A program made the position numbers and the translations under genes. Below the pieces are notes generated by a model. It did not search any database and was not told where the DNA came from. It was given only the letters and a program-made list of their open reading frames with translations. This document shows, one piece after another, positions 21,760 through 33,405 of a stretch of DNA of 64,000 bases. Numbering within the stretch: the stretch's first letter is position 1; each line of letters starts with the position of its first letter. Source of the DNA: Spisula solida (Eukaryota; Mollusca; Bivalvia; Venerida; Mactridae); contig OX365946.1 in the NCBI GenBank assembly GCA_947247005.1, positions 6,952,453 through 7,016,452 on the forward strand. The letters run 5' to 3'.

Positions 21760-23815
21760 CTATTCACATTGCAGTTGTTCATCACCGGTATGTTTTCTCA
21801 TGTGAACTTTGAGACCAGCAGGATCAGTAAAGACAGATCCACACATATCACACATATATGGTTTTTCACCTGTATGTGTTCTCATGTGACATTGTAGACT
21901 ATACCTTTGTGTGAAACCAGTTCCACAAATGTCACATCTAAATGGTTTGTCACCAGTGTGCATCCTGGTATGCATTTTCAAACTTGTTTCTTGAGTGAAT
22001 GAAGCTCCACACACATCACAATGGAAAGGTCTCTCACCAGAATGTATTCTCTCATGAATTGTCAGATGTGGTTTAAGCCTAAATGCATGTCCACAAATAT
22101 CACACTTAAATGGTTTTTCACCGGTATGAACTGTCCTGTGTCGATTCAAATGACCCCGAGTTGGGAAGGCCAATTCACAAACATCACACTTATATGGTTT
22201 TTCACCTGTATGTGTTCTCTTGTGTGAGTTCAAATGGGTTGATTGTCTAAATGCAGATCCACAAACATCACATTTAAATGGTTTTTCACCAGTATGTATT
22301 CTCTTGTGCATCGTTAGAGTACCATTTTCTCTGAATTTAGATCCACAATCATCACACTCAAATCGTTTTTTAACTAAATGTTTTTTCATATGATGATTTT
22401 TCAGAGCATTACTCTTAAATCCGGATCCACAAACATCACATTTGAATGGCTTTTCGTGTTTTCTCATGTGAATTGTCAGACTACTTTCAGTTAAAAATCC
22501 AGATCCACAAACTTCACATGTAGCTGTTTTTTTACCTGTATGCATCATCCTGTGCACTTTCAGACAATTTCCATTTGCAAATGAAGTGTCACAAATATCA
22601 CAAGCAAATGCTATATTACCAGTTCGTACTTTCCTGTGATTTTCCAAACCGTATTTAACTGAAAATGCTGCCCCACAATCATTGCACTTAAATCGATTTT
22701 GGCCAGAATGTAATCGTTTCTTGTGTACATTTAGACCAGCCGGACATGTGTAAGCTAATTCACATACATTGCATTGATACGGCTTGTCACCACTATGCGT
22801 CCTCATGTGAACTTTTAGAGCGCTAGGAATTATAAATGCAGATCCACAAACATCACATACAAACGGTTTGTCACTAGAATGGGTCTTTATATAAGTGACG
22901 TTTAAGATTACGAGAACTAGTAAATGCAGATCCACAAACATCACATATATACGGTTTGTCGCTAGAATGAGTGCATAAGTGACGTGTTAGATTGCTAGAA
23001 CTAGTAAATGTTGATCCACAAATATTACATTCAAATGGTCTTTCCCCAGTATGATTTCTTGTGTGAATAGTTAGATCGCCATTTCGTGTAAATGTAGATT
23101 CACAAACATCACACTGAAATGGCCTTTCGCCTGTATGAGTTTTCACATGTTTTGAAAGATATTCTAAACTAATGAATGCAGATGCACAAACTTCACATTT
23201 AAATGGTTTTTCACCAGTATGTGTTCTCACGTGGATCTCAAGAAGGTATGGTTTAGAGAATGTAGATTTACAAGAATCACATTTATAAGGTTTTTTATCA
23301 ATGTGCTCATCCATGTGTCTACTCATGTGTTTACAAAGATCAATATTCTTCTCGAATGCGAATTCACAAACACCACATCTGTATTTCTTTATACCATAAT
23401 GTATTTTCATATGATTCTTTATAGCGATATTACTCGTAAATGTGCATTTACAAACATCGCATTCATATGTTTTTTTCTGACCAGAATGTTTTTTCAGGTG
23501 ATTCTTAAGACCAACATTGCTACTAAATAAGGTTCCACAAATGCAACATTTATACGGTTTGTTAGTGTAAACAGAATGCTTATTCATGTGGTTAATCAGA
23601 GTTTTATTCTTATTGAATGCAGATCCACAAATACCACATTTATAATTAGTTATCTTTCTAAGAGAATGTTTTTTCACACGGTTCTCAGGATCATGATTGT
23701 TCATGGATGTAGATCCACCAGCTTCATTACCAACTGATTTCTTGTCTACCGGTAATGGTAGCATCACTTCATTCACAATATCACATATTTTCGCGTAGTT
23801 ATGATCGCACATCAT
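21760..23815 (-). pseudogene. ZNF-B: C2H2 zinc-finger protein, 22 finger modules, one-base frameshift
   Basis: Two overlapping minus frames (23815-22874 and 22944-21760) make one gene. The start MMCDHNYAKIC matches paralogs C, D and E; the frame is open two codons farther but lacks an ATG there. One copy of the N-terminal unit (VMLPLPVDKKSVGNE) precedes 22 finger modules. Finger 12 is C2HR rather than C2H2 (HRKVR), as in every paralog. At about 22882-22897, inside the second half of finger 9, there is one base more than in ZNF-E, which gives the stop at 22874. Downstream the array is intact until TGDEQLQCE and a TAG. Just past it LQIHMRKH is readable in another frame, so the last finger was gutted by an internal deletion. 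It may be a young pseudogene or, for the frameshift, a sequencing error. An intact version would be a nuclear DNA-binding regulator. Confidence 0.85.
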
Positions 23816-23866
23816 TTTCAATTCAATGGAAGATCACAGTCAGGATTTATCCACATACCACCCATG
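23816..23866 (-). promoter_or_regulatory. ZNF-B leader between 3' splice site and ATG, with a minisatellite relic
   Basis: On the minus strand GGTATTTTCAG ends at 23867, a good candidate 3' splice site, so the leader would start at 23866. It contains GGTATGTGGATAAATC, about half a unit of the 35-bp repeat that is amplified in ZNF-C and ZNF-E, then CTGACTGTGATCTTCCA as in its paralogs. No array is present. Confidence 0.6.
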
Positions 23867-25230
23867 CTGAAAATACCACCAATAAACAATCTTACTAGAC
23901 ATTTAAGAATAATTTAACAATAAGGAACATCCCCTTTGCGTCTTTTCTGCGAGTTAATTTCCCCCTCCTATCGGCCCGGACTCCTTTCCCCCAAAAGTCA
24001 AAAGTAACAGTGCTCACCTATAAAGTACACTAATCAATTTGACCAACATAAAATGAACAATCAAGTGTTACCAGAGAAGAAACACAGATTCGAATATGTA
24101 TACATGTGCAAACATCTAATAATGCATGTTTTAGATCTTGTGTATCACTGGTAGACACCGTACAGCAGATATAGCGCCCTACTTCGCGCGAAAACGAAAG
24201 TAAATTTAAAAGTGCATTGTAGTGCATGGGGCAAGCATCTAAAAATACATGTTTTTGATATTTGATATGGTCAATCCAGATGCTTTTATGGTCGTCAAGC
24301 CTCTTATCCGCAAGGACATCTCTAGCGTACAGTAACTCACAGTATGTACGGGACAACCATTTAGGACGGACAGACAAGTATATATATCCACAAAAGAGGT
24401 CAAAATTACTGAGTAAGGGGGGGGGGGGGGGTAATAAATTAATTAAGTTATATCAAAGCAGACACAACATATATAACCCTACTATTCATAATTGTTATTA
24501 TCAATCATGTGATTGAAAAGTGGATCCATTTATTTTGACCGTTGAATCAATTATCGGGGTACAACTTAGTTTGGGTACGTTTACAACTTTTGGGACATGC
24601 AAGACTTGAATGAAAGCAAACGAGACCTAAACCTTGGACAGGACAACATTTTGCAAAATGTTTTGGTCGGACAAATACAGGGTGTAAAAAAGTTCGTTCT
24701 CAATGTTCGAGTTTCAATATTTTATTTTTCGGGCCTCAAAAGATTGTAAAATTTCCAGGTTGAAATCCAGAGGGTTCTACTATTGGTATAATCTCTATGG
24801 CATTAAACGAAGCTATTAGAGTAAAAAATTAACATTGTCTACTGCGTGCATAGCTCAGATTAAACTTTATATGAATTTAAATTTTGAGAACGAACTTTTT
24901 TAACACCCTGTTACGTGTATACGTACATTATATACCAGTATCCCCATAATTACTTCGTCGGGGCCACAATAAGTGAATTCTATTATAGCAAAGCAGACAC
25001 AGCATAGACACACAATTAATGTTTGTTCTTATCAATGTAAGTGAAAAGTGGACCCATATAGTCATACGGTTGGACCGTTGAATTAATGATAAGGGTACGA
25101 CTTTATTCGGGTACGTTTACAACTTCAGGGACATGAACGGGGGATTGAACCCTTGTGTACACGAGACTTGAATGAAACCAATACGTAATGAAATATTGTA
25201 TTTTTATTGTGTGATTTCAACCCTACTTAC
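23867..25230 (-). other. inferred intron 1 of ZNF-B
   Basis: Bounded by a donor (exon ...GATATAG, intron GTAAGTAGGG, junction 25231/25230) and the TTTTCAG acceptor at 23867. It contains a poly-G run at about 24417-24431 and the TIR element at 24678-24910. The 115-codon minus open frame at 24030-24377 lies inside it and has no recognisable domain. Inference from sequence only. Confidence 0.45.
24678..24910. mobile_element. CAGGGTGTAAAAAAG-type TIR element
   Basis: The ends CAGGGTGTAAAAAAGTTCG and CGAACTTTTTTAACACCCTG are inverted repeats of about 26 bases (with TTCTCAA/TTGAGAA). TA is adjacent on the left and one base away on the right, suggesting a Tc1/mariner-type non-autonomous element. 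It is 233 bp long with no coding sequence. Confidence 0.75.
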
Positions 25231-26160
25231 CTATATCAGGCATGAATCAATCACTCGATATAGCATTGAACAAACGGCAGAACCCGTATTTCTATCATGG
25301 GCGCTGACATCTTGTTTTGAGTATGAGGATAAAATAAGGTTCGTACCGTTCAAAGTCCGTGAAATATGCAGATATAATTGTTAGTCAAGATCCACTGAGC
25401 TGATTAGCGAAACAACATGTTAATTGGTAGTATGACGCGTGAAAGAGTCTAATATAATTGATTTTAACCGTTTAAAATAATTTTCTAAAGAAATTTAATC
25501 ACGCGGGTGCGTCACATAACCACAAACAAAATTTAAAAAGTAGAATCTAGATATATTGTAAAAATGTAAATAGAGACTTTCTTTCAAAGAAAGCTGCAGA
25601 TCTATATATGCACATGTAATTAATACTGCAATCTCTATCTCGGTGTAGCAATACCACGTGACTTTGGCTACAGATCCAAGACGAAATTTGCTTCAATCCG
25701 AAAACAAAAATAGCCATAAATATTTTATTTCTATTTCTATGAAATATACGCCCCGCTAAGGGATAATATTATTCTACGAAATATAAGATATTTTCAGCAG
25801 CTCTTTCGTTTTATCCAACACCATGTGAAACCTTGGAAACAGAAACTTGGAACCGTAGTCCGATCGCATACATGTTTCACAGTGATGAAAAAATGGTCCA
25901 GCGGCCTTTTTCGTGGAAAGCAAATACTTGGACTCCTTTACGTAATCGATCAAAAAATTAAATACGGCTATATATACTTGTGAAGGAAAGATTTTCAAAA
26001 TTAAGATATTTTCATTCCATTTAAAATTCAACAATTCAAGTGAAGGAAATCTTTATCCTGACGAAAAGTTGTCAAATGTTAGGAGATAGGGCTCAATTAG
26101 AAAAATCACAAGAAGTATGGCGTCGATTATAGAGTATATGCCCTCCTTTAGGAGTCATTA
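25231..26160 (-). promoter_or_regulatory. conserved upstream block of ZNF-B: putative promoter and non-coding exon 1
   Basis: Reading in the ZNF-B direction (from 26160 downwards) one meets TAGCCAAAGTCACGTGGTAT (about 25650-25675, E-box CACGTG), then AACGGTACGAACC, ACAAGATGTCAGCGCCC and finally CTGATATAG followed by GTAAGTAGGG, a consensus splice donor at 25231/25230. The same succession lies upstream of ZNF-C (40283-41190) and ZNF-E (54029-54879), always in gene-sense orientation. ATGTCAGCGCCC opens a short upstream reading frame (MSAPMIEIR...) that stops inside the exon. This may instead be only a dispersed repeat carried along by duplication. Confidence 0.5.
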
Positions 26161-27479
26161 CAGATGTACATGTTTGTCTCTTGCTGTTACGAAACTTGAA
26201 CACAACGGTTAGATGATTGCTCAAGGTCATGTACCTGGGATGGCATTGTGTTGTTCGTCTCTTCTTCTCTCGAGAAGGACACATTTTGTTAAAATCGGCG
26301 AAATCGGTGTTTGTTTCATTTATAAGAATATGGTCATGCTATTGCCTACGAGTCAATTAAGAAATAACTTATGAAAAAGCGTTATATATCGGTTGTTATA
26401 CACTGGTTTGGAATTCTGACGCGTAAGAATTAACCACGAAGGCGGTGGCCTGGGTGGTTAATACAACGCGTCAGAACAACTAACCATTGTATAACAAAGG
26501 TACACTACGGCTTTTGAATATTCTGTATCGATTGTAACATGATTTAAGCGGGCAACTATATATCAAGCCTGTGAAATATTGCTGTGTATGTTGTTTACGC
26601 CACTTGTTTACCTGCATGACGTCATAAAAACGTCGTGACGTCACTTGAAATCATGGTATATCAGACATTATACAACGCTACTTTTGTTCTTTGTCTATAT
26701 ACACGTACATTTAGGTAAAAGCGTCTGTCATATTAGAATATGCGATAAAACATTGCCGAGGTTTACAAACCATGTCAATGCCGTTGCGTTAACGATATAC
26801 CAACGTCAGCATGGCGTCCATAAATTCTAGCGGCTGATTTCCATTTCGGACGATTTAATAGCAAACAATAATGAAGTTTGCATTCCTGACATGAACAGCT
26901 AGATGAAGACTGTGAAACATGAATCTGTAATGTGTTGACGTTACTGCAATGTAACGTTGTTATTGTGCTGTGTCAGTAGTTGGGGCAAGTCTGTATGTGT
27001 ATGACCCACATTAGACGTCTCCTGTTAGCAAATATTAAGTCTTTTGATGACGCATTATCAAATCATTATCATAGTAATGTATTGTATTACTTTGCCTCTT
27101 ACTTCGTGACAGCATGAAACATTCCAATACAATAGTCATTCACCGTCATTCACTTTCATTCTTGGATATCAAACCGTTTACTAATTTTTACACCAGTCCG
27201 GTTTATTTGGTAGAGGCATGATACTGACAACATCGTGCATATTTCATCCTCCACACGTGTCAGAGCTCCTCCTGCAGGTGTAACACGTGTTACAAGTGAC
27301 GTAATGGTGTCACAAAACCACGAAAACACAAATAAACTACTGAAATTTTAATACGTAAGCCCTGACTGACATGGTAACCACTTATGGATACAGCGCCGTG
27401 CAAGGAAAATATTCGTACCCTAAATACTTGCTGAACTTTATTTTATCAGTATCGTAGTATCCACACATGTTCAGAGTCC
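26161..27479. other. gene-free stretch, nothing recognised
   Basis: AT-rich. A short inverted pair at about 26402-26500 (TTCTGACGCGTAAGAATTAACCAC / GGTTAATACAACGCGTCAGAA) is the only structure noticed. No convincing reading frame. Confidence 0.4.
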
Positions 27480-27760
27480 AATCCATAAATACGGTTTGAG
27501 ATCCTTGGTTGACGAATTATTGAGTTATAGGTCAGAAGAAAATCAGCTGTCATCTCAATGTCACTGTGACCTTGACCGTAGTGATTTTAAAATAAATAGG
27601 GGTCATATAATTGACAAGACTTATCCACGTATAATAGAGGGTGAAGATCTTAGGTACAAGCATACTTGGGTTATTGAACGGAACTAATAAGGTCTACAGA
27701 CCGAAATTAGAATAATCACAATATAGACCTTCTTCTGAGAAGGCGGTACATATATAATTA
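27480..27760 (+). mobile_element. element XII, partial copy
   Basis: Two diverged core units (TTTGAGATCCTTGGTTGACG, CACTGTGACCTTGACC, GGGGTCAT, GAAGATCTTAGGTACAAGC, TTGGGTTATTGAACGGAA) followed by a short region with ACCTTCTTCTGAGAAGG, a possible hairpin. The head is not recognisable. Confidence 0.55.
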
Positions 27761-28529
27761 ATTGCACAAAACATACGAACTATTCAATTGTTTATCAATT
27801 TCTTTATTGATCAGATTGGATTGAGAGAACAGTGTTAGCTCAATTATTAAATAATAGAAAGAAAACACTCAAACAAAAAACAACATGTTTTATTAATGAT
27901 TCGGAAATACATGTCCACAATTTGTTCAGAGAATAAGTACTCAAAATCGTACTTCTCTTTCTGTTATCTAGAAAGTACTGTGAGATCAATTTTTGAAAAG
28001 TAACAAAAACACAAAACAATACTGTGTTCAATTACAGCTCAAGCCCCGTTTGAAGGCTAGTACATAAAAACTATGCAAGTCTATTGAAGATTTTGACAGT
28101 GTTACCTGAAAGGTTCAACACATTTCTGTCCTGACAATGTGTGTTGTTTTTGATGCTAAACAAGTATGACAAGTTTGAAAGAAATACCTTGATGAACTTC
28201 AAAAATATTTGATATTCAACCACTTGAAGGTTTTAGTGAACATTCGGGCGGACGGATGAACAGGACAATTACTATAGTTTAATATGTATAAAAATACACA
28301 ATTTCATTCATTGCAGCAATCTAGTCTATCATACCTCACTTTTATCTACAATTCTAAAGTCCCATTACCCACAAGACCGTGAAAGGCAGTTCCAACCTTT
28401 CAACAATGTAATCAACCGACACCTTACTTTCATGTCATGTGATCGACGTAACATATTAAATATCATGCAAGGGCAAGTAACTGTGTCAAGCTTAGTTCTT
28501 TGACTGTTGAAATATACAAACTATTCTAA
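27761..28529. other. gene-free stretch, nothing firmly recognised
   Basis: AT-rich. Around 28020-28260 the text (CAAGTTTGAAAGAAATACCTTGATGAACTTC, GGCGGACGGATGAACAGG) resembles another tandem-core element tail, but there is only one unit. Confidence 0.4.
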
Positions 28530-29390
28530 CAAGAGGATCATAGATCCTGGGGCGCCCCCAGCTAAACATGGCCAAACTTTGAACTTGACCTTAAGGTCAT
28601 CAAGATGAACATTTTGACTAAACTTGATGAAGGTAAAAGCAACACGGAGGCCTCAAGAGTGTTAAAAAGGTTTTGCTATTATATTACCAAAGATAAAGAT
28701 TAAAGCTAAGATATTGGCTCAAAAGTGTTAATTAATAAGGTTTTCCTATTATTTGACCTTTTGACCTAGTTTTTGACCCCACATGACCCAACTTCGAACT
28801 TGACCTTAGGGTCATCAAGATAAACATTTTTACCAAACTTCATAAAGAATAAAGCAAAAATGTGGCCCCCAGAGTGTTAACAAGGTTTTCCTATTATTTG
28901 ACCTTTTGACCTAGTTTTTGACCCCATATAACCCAACTTCAAAATTGACCTAGATTTCATTGAGATACAGCTACTGACCTAGTTTGGTGAAGATCAAAGA
29001 AAAAATGTGACCATCAGAGTGTTTACAAGGTTTTCCTATTATTTGACCTTTTAACCTAGTTTATGACCCCACGTGACCCAACTTCGAACTTGACCTTAGG
29101 GTCACCAAGATAAACATTTTTACCAAACTTCATAAAGAATAAAGCAAAAATGTGACCAGAGTGTTAACAAGGTTTTTCTATTATTTGACCTATTGACCTA
29201 GTTTTTGACCCCACATGACCCAACTTCGAACGTGACCTATATTTTATTGAGGTACAACTACTGACCAAGTTTGATGAAGATCAAAGCAAAAATGAAAGTG
29301 CTAGAGTGTTAACGGTAAAAAGTTTAACGGACAGACGGACGACGGACAAAAAACAATCACAAAAGCTCACCTTGCCACTTTGTTAAAAAT
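28530..29390 (+). mobile_element. element I variant subfamily
   Basis: The head AACAAGAGGATCATAGATCC with GGGGCGCCCCCAGC is followed by about five core units (ATTTGACCTTTTGACCTAGT, TTGACCCCACATGACCCAAC, GAACTTGACCTTAGGGTCAT, ACCAAACTTCATAAAGAATA, AGAGTGTTAACAAGG). The tail is GGACAGACGGACGACGGAC, AATCACAAAAGCTCACCTTG, CCACTTTG. The head and core differ from the main element I while the last 25 bases are the same. Confidence 0.75.
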
Positions 29391-29740
29391 AGAATGTCGA
29401 ATATACACTGCATAATCGTTTATATCAACTGAATATTAACATTACAATCGTGACAGTAAACGTTTTGCAAGACTTATAATAGCGTTTGCTATAATAAAAC
29501 AATGAATCGGTGAAACCGAATTATATGCTCCCAGAAGAAAATTGATTGTCCCAATATAGGAAATAACATATTAAAGATACGCAGATACAGATAGAAAGAA
29601 AATACTGTAGACAGTTACGTTATGTTTCTTTGAACATCCACTTCCACTTTAAGGTTTCTATCATTATCATTTTATGTGATGTTATAATCAAATGCCACCA
29701 ATGCTGTTCAAGTTACGGGCCAGACAAGCATAAATTTTAT
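29391..29740. other. gene-free stretch, nothing recognised
   Basis: AT-rich spacer between two repeat elements. Confidence 0.4.
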
Positions 29741-30580
29741 GAACAAGAGCTGTCCACGAACAGCGCGCTCCACTTTCGCGGCGCCATGCTATGTTAGTAC
29801 AATCATTATATATCCAAACAAAATGCTTCATAACAGCAGCATAACTCTCTGCTGTGTAGAGGTTGGGGCTTCTAAGTCGAAAAAGGGGGATAATTTGGAC
29901 AAATTATGCAGGACCGTTACCTTCTCATGTGTAGGTCCTCTTGGTCATTGAAGGTTAACAAATAAGCATTTCTTAGTCCAAAAGGGGGCGTAATTTCAAC
30001 AAAATGCACAATAGTAATCTTCTCCTGTGTAGGGGTTGAGGTCTGTACCTAAACTATATTATTCACATTTCTAAGTCCAAAAGGGGACATAATTTCAACG
30101 AAATGCTTGATAACGTTACCTACCCCTGTGTAGGGGTTGGGGTCATGATGGTGAACAAGTATGCAAAGTGTCAAAGCAATATGCCAATACACTATGAAGA
30201 TATAAGAGGTAAAAAAAACCTGTACCTAAACTTTAACATTTCCAAGTCCAACAGGGGGCATAATTTCAACAAAATGCTTGATAAAGTTGCCTGGGTTGAG
30301 GTCATGATGGTGAACAAGTATGCAAAGTATCAAAGCAATATGTCAATGCACTATGAAGATATTAGAGGTCAAAAAACTGTACCTTAACTTTAACATTTGC
30401 ATTTCCAAGTCCAACAGGGGGCATAATTTCAACAAAATGCTTGATAGAGTTACCTTCCCCTGTGTATGGGTTTGGGTCATGATGGTGAACAAGTATGTAA
30501 AGCAATATGTGAATGCAATTTGAAAATATTAGAGGTGAAAAAACCTGTACCTAAACTTTAACATTTGCACTAAGTTGAAA

Positions 30581-31952
30581 CAAGAGGGCCCAAAGGACCC
30601 TAGGTCGCTCACCTGTCGTACTAGTGCATGCACACCCCTATGGTGATCCTACACATTTTCTGAATAAAATTTAAGGAAATTCAGCCTCTATTGCAAGTTT
30701 TTGTATGATTTGACCATGTGACCTAGCGTTTGACCCCAGATGACTTAATTAATATCAAACTTAACCTAGATTGTGTTGAGATGATTATTAGGACCAAATT
30801 TCATAAAGATTCAGTTGAAATTGTAACCTCTGGTGACTACACAGGGTTTTTCTATGATCTGACCTATTATTAAACAAAATATTTCCTCCAAATAACTGTA
30901 CAAATACATGCTATAAAGACAGAACAATACCTAAACACTTAAAAAAATAATTATGGTTCCAGTGGGGTTTGAACCCACGACCATCAGGAAAATGTCAATT
31001 GACATTGTGACCTTGTTTTTGACGCCAGATGACCTAAAATCGAAATTGGCCTAGATTTTGTTGACAGGATCATTGTGACAAAGTTTCATAAAGATTAAGT
31101 TGAAATTGTAACCTCTGGTGACTGACTACACAAGGTTTTTCTATGATTTGACCTTTATTTTAAACAAAATATTTTGGAATATTTGTCCTCCTATAACTGT
31201 ACAAATACATGCTATAAAGACAAAACAATACCTAAACACTTAAAAAAATAAAAATTAAAAAATTAAAATTATGGTTCCAGTGGGGGTTGAACCCACGACC
31301 ATCAGGAAAATGTACAAATACATGCTATAAAGACAAAACAATACCTAAACACTCAAAAAAAATAAAAATAAAAAAATAAAAATTATGGTTCCAGTGGGGG
31401 TTGAACCCACGACATCAGGAAAATGTAGAAATACATGCTATAAAGACAAAACAATACCTAAACACTTAAAAAAATAAAAATTATGGTTCCAGTGGGGTTT
31501 GAACCCACGACCCTCAGGAAAATGTCTACGCTCCCTACAGCGCTTTGATTTCCAATTCACACCCTGCTTAAAATACTAGAATATTTTGATATTTGACCTT
31601 TACAAAACTGCTGTGAACCCTGATACACATTTTCATTGGTTGATGAAAGTTTATTGTGTGTATAGAGAGTAGAGAGTTACAGCAGAGAGTTTAGTGACCA
31701 TGAAGACTACATGTTGAAAGGTTTAAAACAAGGTTTTTTCTATAATTTGACCTAGTGAGCTAGTTTTTGACCTCAGATGACCCAATATCGAACTTGACCT
31801 AGATTTTGTTGAGATGATCATTGTGACCAAGTTTCATAAAGATTAGGCCAAAATTGTGACCTCTAGAGAGGACACAACCCAATTGTTGACAGATGGACGG
31901 ACGAAGTGTGATCACAAAAGCTCACTCTGTCACTTTGTGACAGCTGAGCTAA
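30581..31952 (+). mobile_element. element I nested in element II, with expanded tRNA-like segments
   Basis: The head CAAGAGGGCCCAAAGGACCC with GGTCGCTCACCTG and the 3' end GGACGGACGAAG, TGATCACAAAAGCTCACTC, TGTCACTTTGTGACA, GAGCTAAAA are both present. The empty site is preserved: element II at 32250-32265 reads TTGAAAAAGGGGGCATAA where this copy is entered as TTGAAA and left as AAAAAGGGGG. Core units are interrupted by a foreign segment that occurs four times between about 30885 and 31530. Confidence 0.8.
30885..31530 (-). repeat. four copies of a tRNA T-arm-like segment (SINE-like remnant)
   Basis: On the minus strand each copy reads GGTCGTGGGTTCAAACCCCAC followed by TGGAACCATAAT. The stem GTGGG, loop TTCAAAC and stem CCCAC form a perfect T arm, and GGTTCAAACCC resembles a polymerase III B box. 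No full cloverleaf or clear A box can be drawn. The copies lie at about 30954-30990, 31270-31312, 31385-31425 and 31481-31525, separated by ACATGCTATAAAGACAAAACAATACCTAAACAC-like sequence (about a 100-bp period for the last three). A fifth lies at about 21066-21085. Confidence 0.65.
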
Positions 31953-32574
31953 AAAGGGGGCATAATTTCACCAAAATGCTTAATAGAGTTACCTACCCCT
32001 GTGTATGGGTTGGGGTCATGATGGTGAACAAGTATGCAAAGTATCAAAGCAATATGCCAATACACTATGAAGATATTAGATTTTAAGTCCCAACAGGGGG
32101 CATAATTTTAACAAAATGCTTGAGAGAGTTACCTACCCCTGTGTATGGGTTGGGGTCATGATGGTGAACAAGTATGTAAAGCAATATGTGAATGCACTTT
32201 GAAAATATTTGAGGTAAAAAAACCTGTACCTAAACTTTAACATTCACACTAAATTGAAAAAGGGGGCATAATTTCACCAAAATGCTTAATAGAGTTACCT
32301 TCCCCTGTGTATGGGTCCAGGGTCATGATGGTGAACAAGTATGCAAAGTATTAAAGCAATATGTAAATGCACTATGAAGATATTAGAGGCTAAAAAACCT
32401 GTACCTAAACTTTAACATGTGCACTATTTGCACTAAGTATAAAAAAGCCATAATTTCAACAAAATGCCTTATAGACTTACCTACTCCTGCATATGGGTTG
32501 GGGTCATGATGGAAAACAAGTATGCAAAGTATGAAAGCAATATCTCAAAGGACTTAGAGAATATAAGAGGTTAA

Positions 32575-33305
32575 ACAAGAGGCATCAGTGACGGGTGATG
32601 CTCCCCGTGGGATGTTTGTCACAGAAAAAATACTCCAGAATATGCAAAAGAGAGTTATGGTTGTTAGCCATTGCACTTTCCCTCAATGAGATCTATTTAC
32701 CTATGAAGTTTCAAATTGATATCTCTAATACTGTTGAGTTATGGCATAGACAGGAATTAGGTATGAAAAATTACAAAGGGGAATAACTAAAAAAATATGC
32801 AATGAAGAGTCATGGTTCTTGAGCACTGCACTTCTACTCATTGAGATATATTCACCTATGAAGTTTCAAATTGATATCTCAAATACTGTTGGAGTTATGG
32901 CCCTGACAAGAATTAAGTATGAATAAAGTATGAAAAAAACAAAGGGCAATAACTCCAAAAATAGGTTATGTAGAGTTGCGGTTCTTGAGCACTGCACTTC
33001 TACTCATTGAGATCTATCCACCTATGAAGTTTCATGATGATACCTCACATACTTTTTGAGATAGGCTCCGGACAAAAACTAAGTATGAAAAAAAACAAAG
33101 GGCAATAACTCCAAAAATAGGTTATGTAGAGTTGCGGTTCTCAAGCACTGCACTTCAACTCATTGAGATCTATCCACCTATGAAGTTTCATGATGATACC
33201 TCACATACTTTTTGAGATAGGCTCCGGACAAAAATATTCGGACGGAACAACGGACGGACGGACAAAGCGGCAACTATATGCTCCCCCGAATTTTCGGGGA
33301 GCATA
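32575..33305 (+). mobile_element. element III (tandem-core element) nested in element II
   Basis: The head CAAGAGGCATCAGTGACGGG with TGATGCTCCCCGTGG is followed by about four core units (TTATGGTTGTTAGCCATTGC or GTTGCGGTTCTTGAGCACTG, CAATGAGATCTATTTACCTA, TGAAGTTTCAAATTGATATC, AAAGGGCAATAACTCC). The tail is a CGGACGGACGGACAAAG run and a perfect hairpin ATGCTCCCCCGAA/TTCGGGGAGCAT, then AAAA. Head GATGCTCCCC and tail GGGGAGCAT pair. Confidence 0.8.
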
Positions 33306-33405
33306 AAAACCTGTACCTAAACTTTAACAAAAGTGTTACGGCAACGCTGACACTCGGGTGACTGCAATAGCTCCCCTTATTCTACGAATAGTGGAGCTAA
33401 AAAGG

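Larger units (their letters stand above)
29741..33405 (+). mobile_element. element II (tandem-core element) split by two nested elements
   Basis: The head ACAAGAGCTGTCCACGAACA with GCGCGCTCCAC is followed by core units of about 175 bases (AACAGGGGGCATAATTTCAA, GGGTTGGGGTCATGATGGTG, AACAAGTATGCAAAGTATCA, CACTATGAAGATATTAGAGG, ACCTGTACCTAAACTTTAAC) at 29741-30580 and 31953-32574. The 3' end is at 33306-33405, with CTGCAATAGCTCCCC and GTGGAGCTAAAAA. Head CGCTCCAC and tail GTGGAGC are complementary. Element I (30581-31952) and element III (32575-33305) sit inside. The inverted copy at 45064-46480 lacks both. Confidence 0.8.

Noticed and set aside
24030..24377. 115-codon minus-strand frame upstream of ZNF-B
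   Set aside because: Lies inside the inferred intron, shows no motif and has no counterpart in the paralogs.
31481..31525. genuine tRNA gene
   Set aside because: Only the T arm and part of an acceptor-like stretch can be drawn; no anticodon arm or A box.
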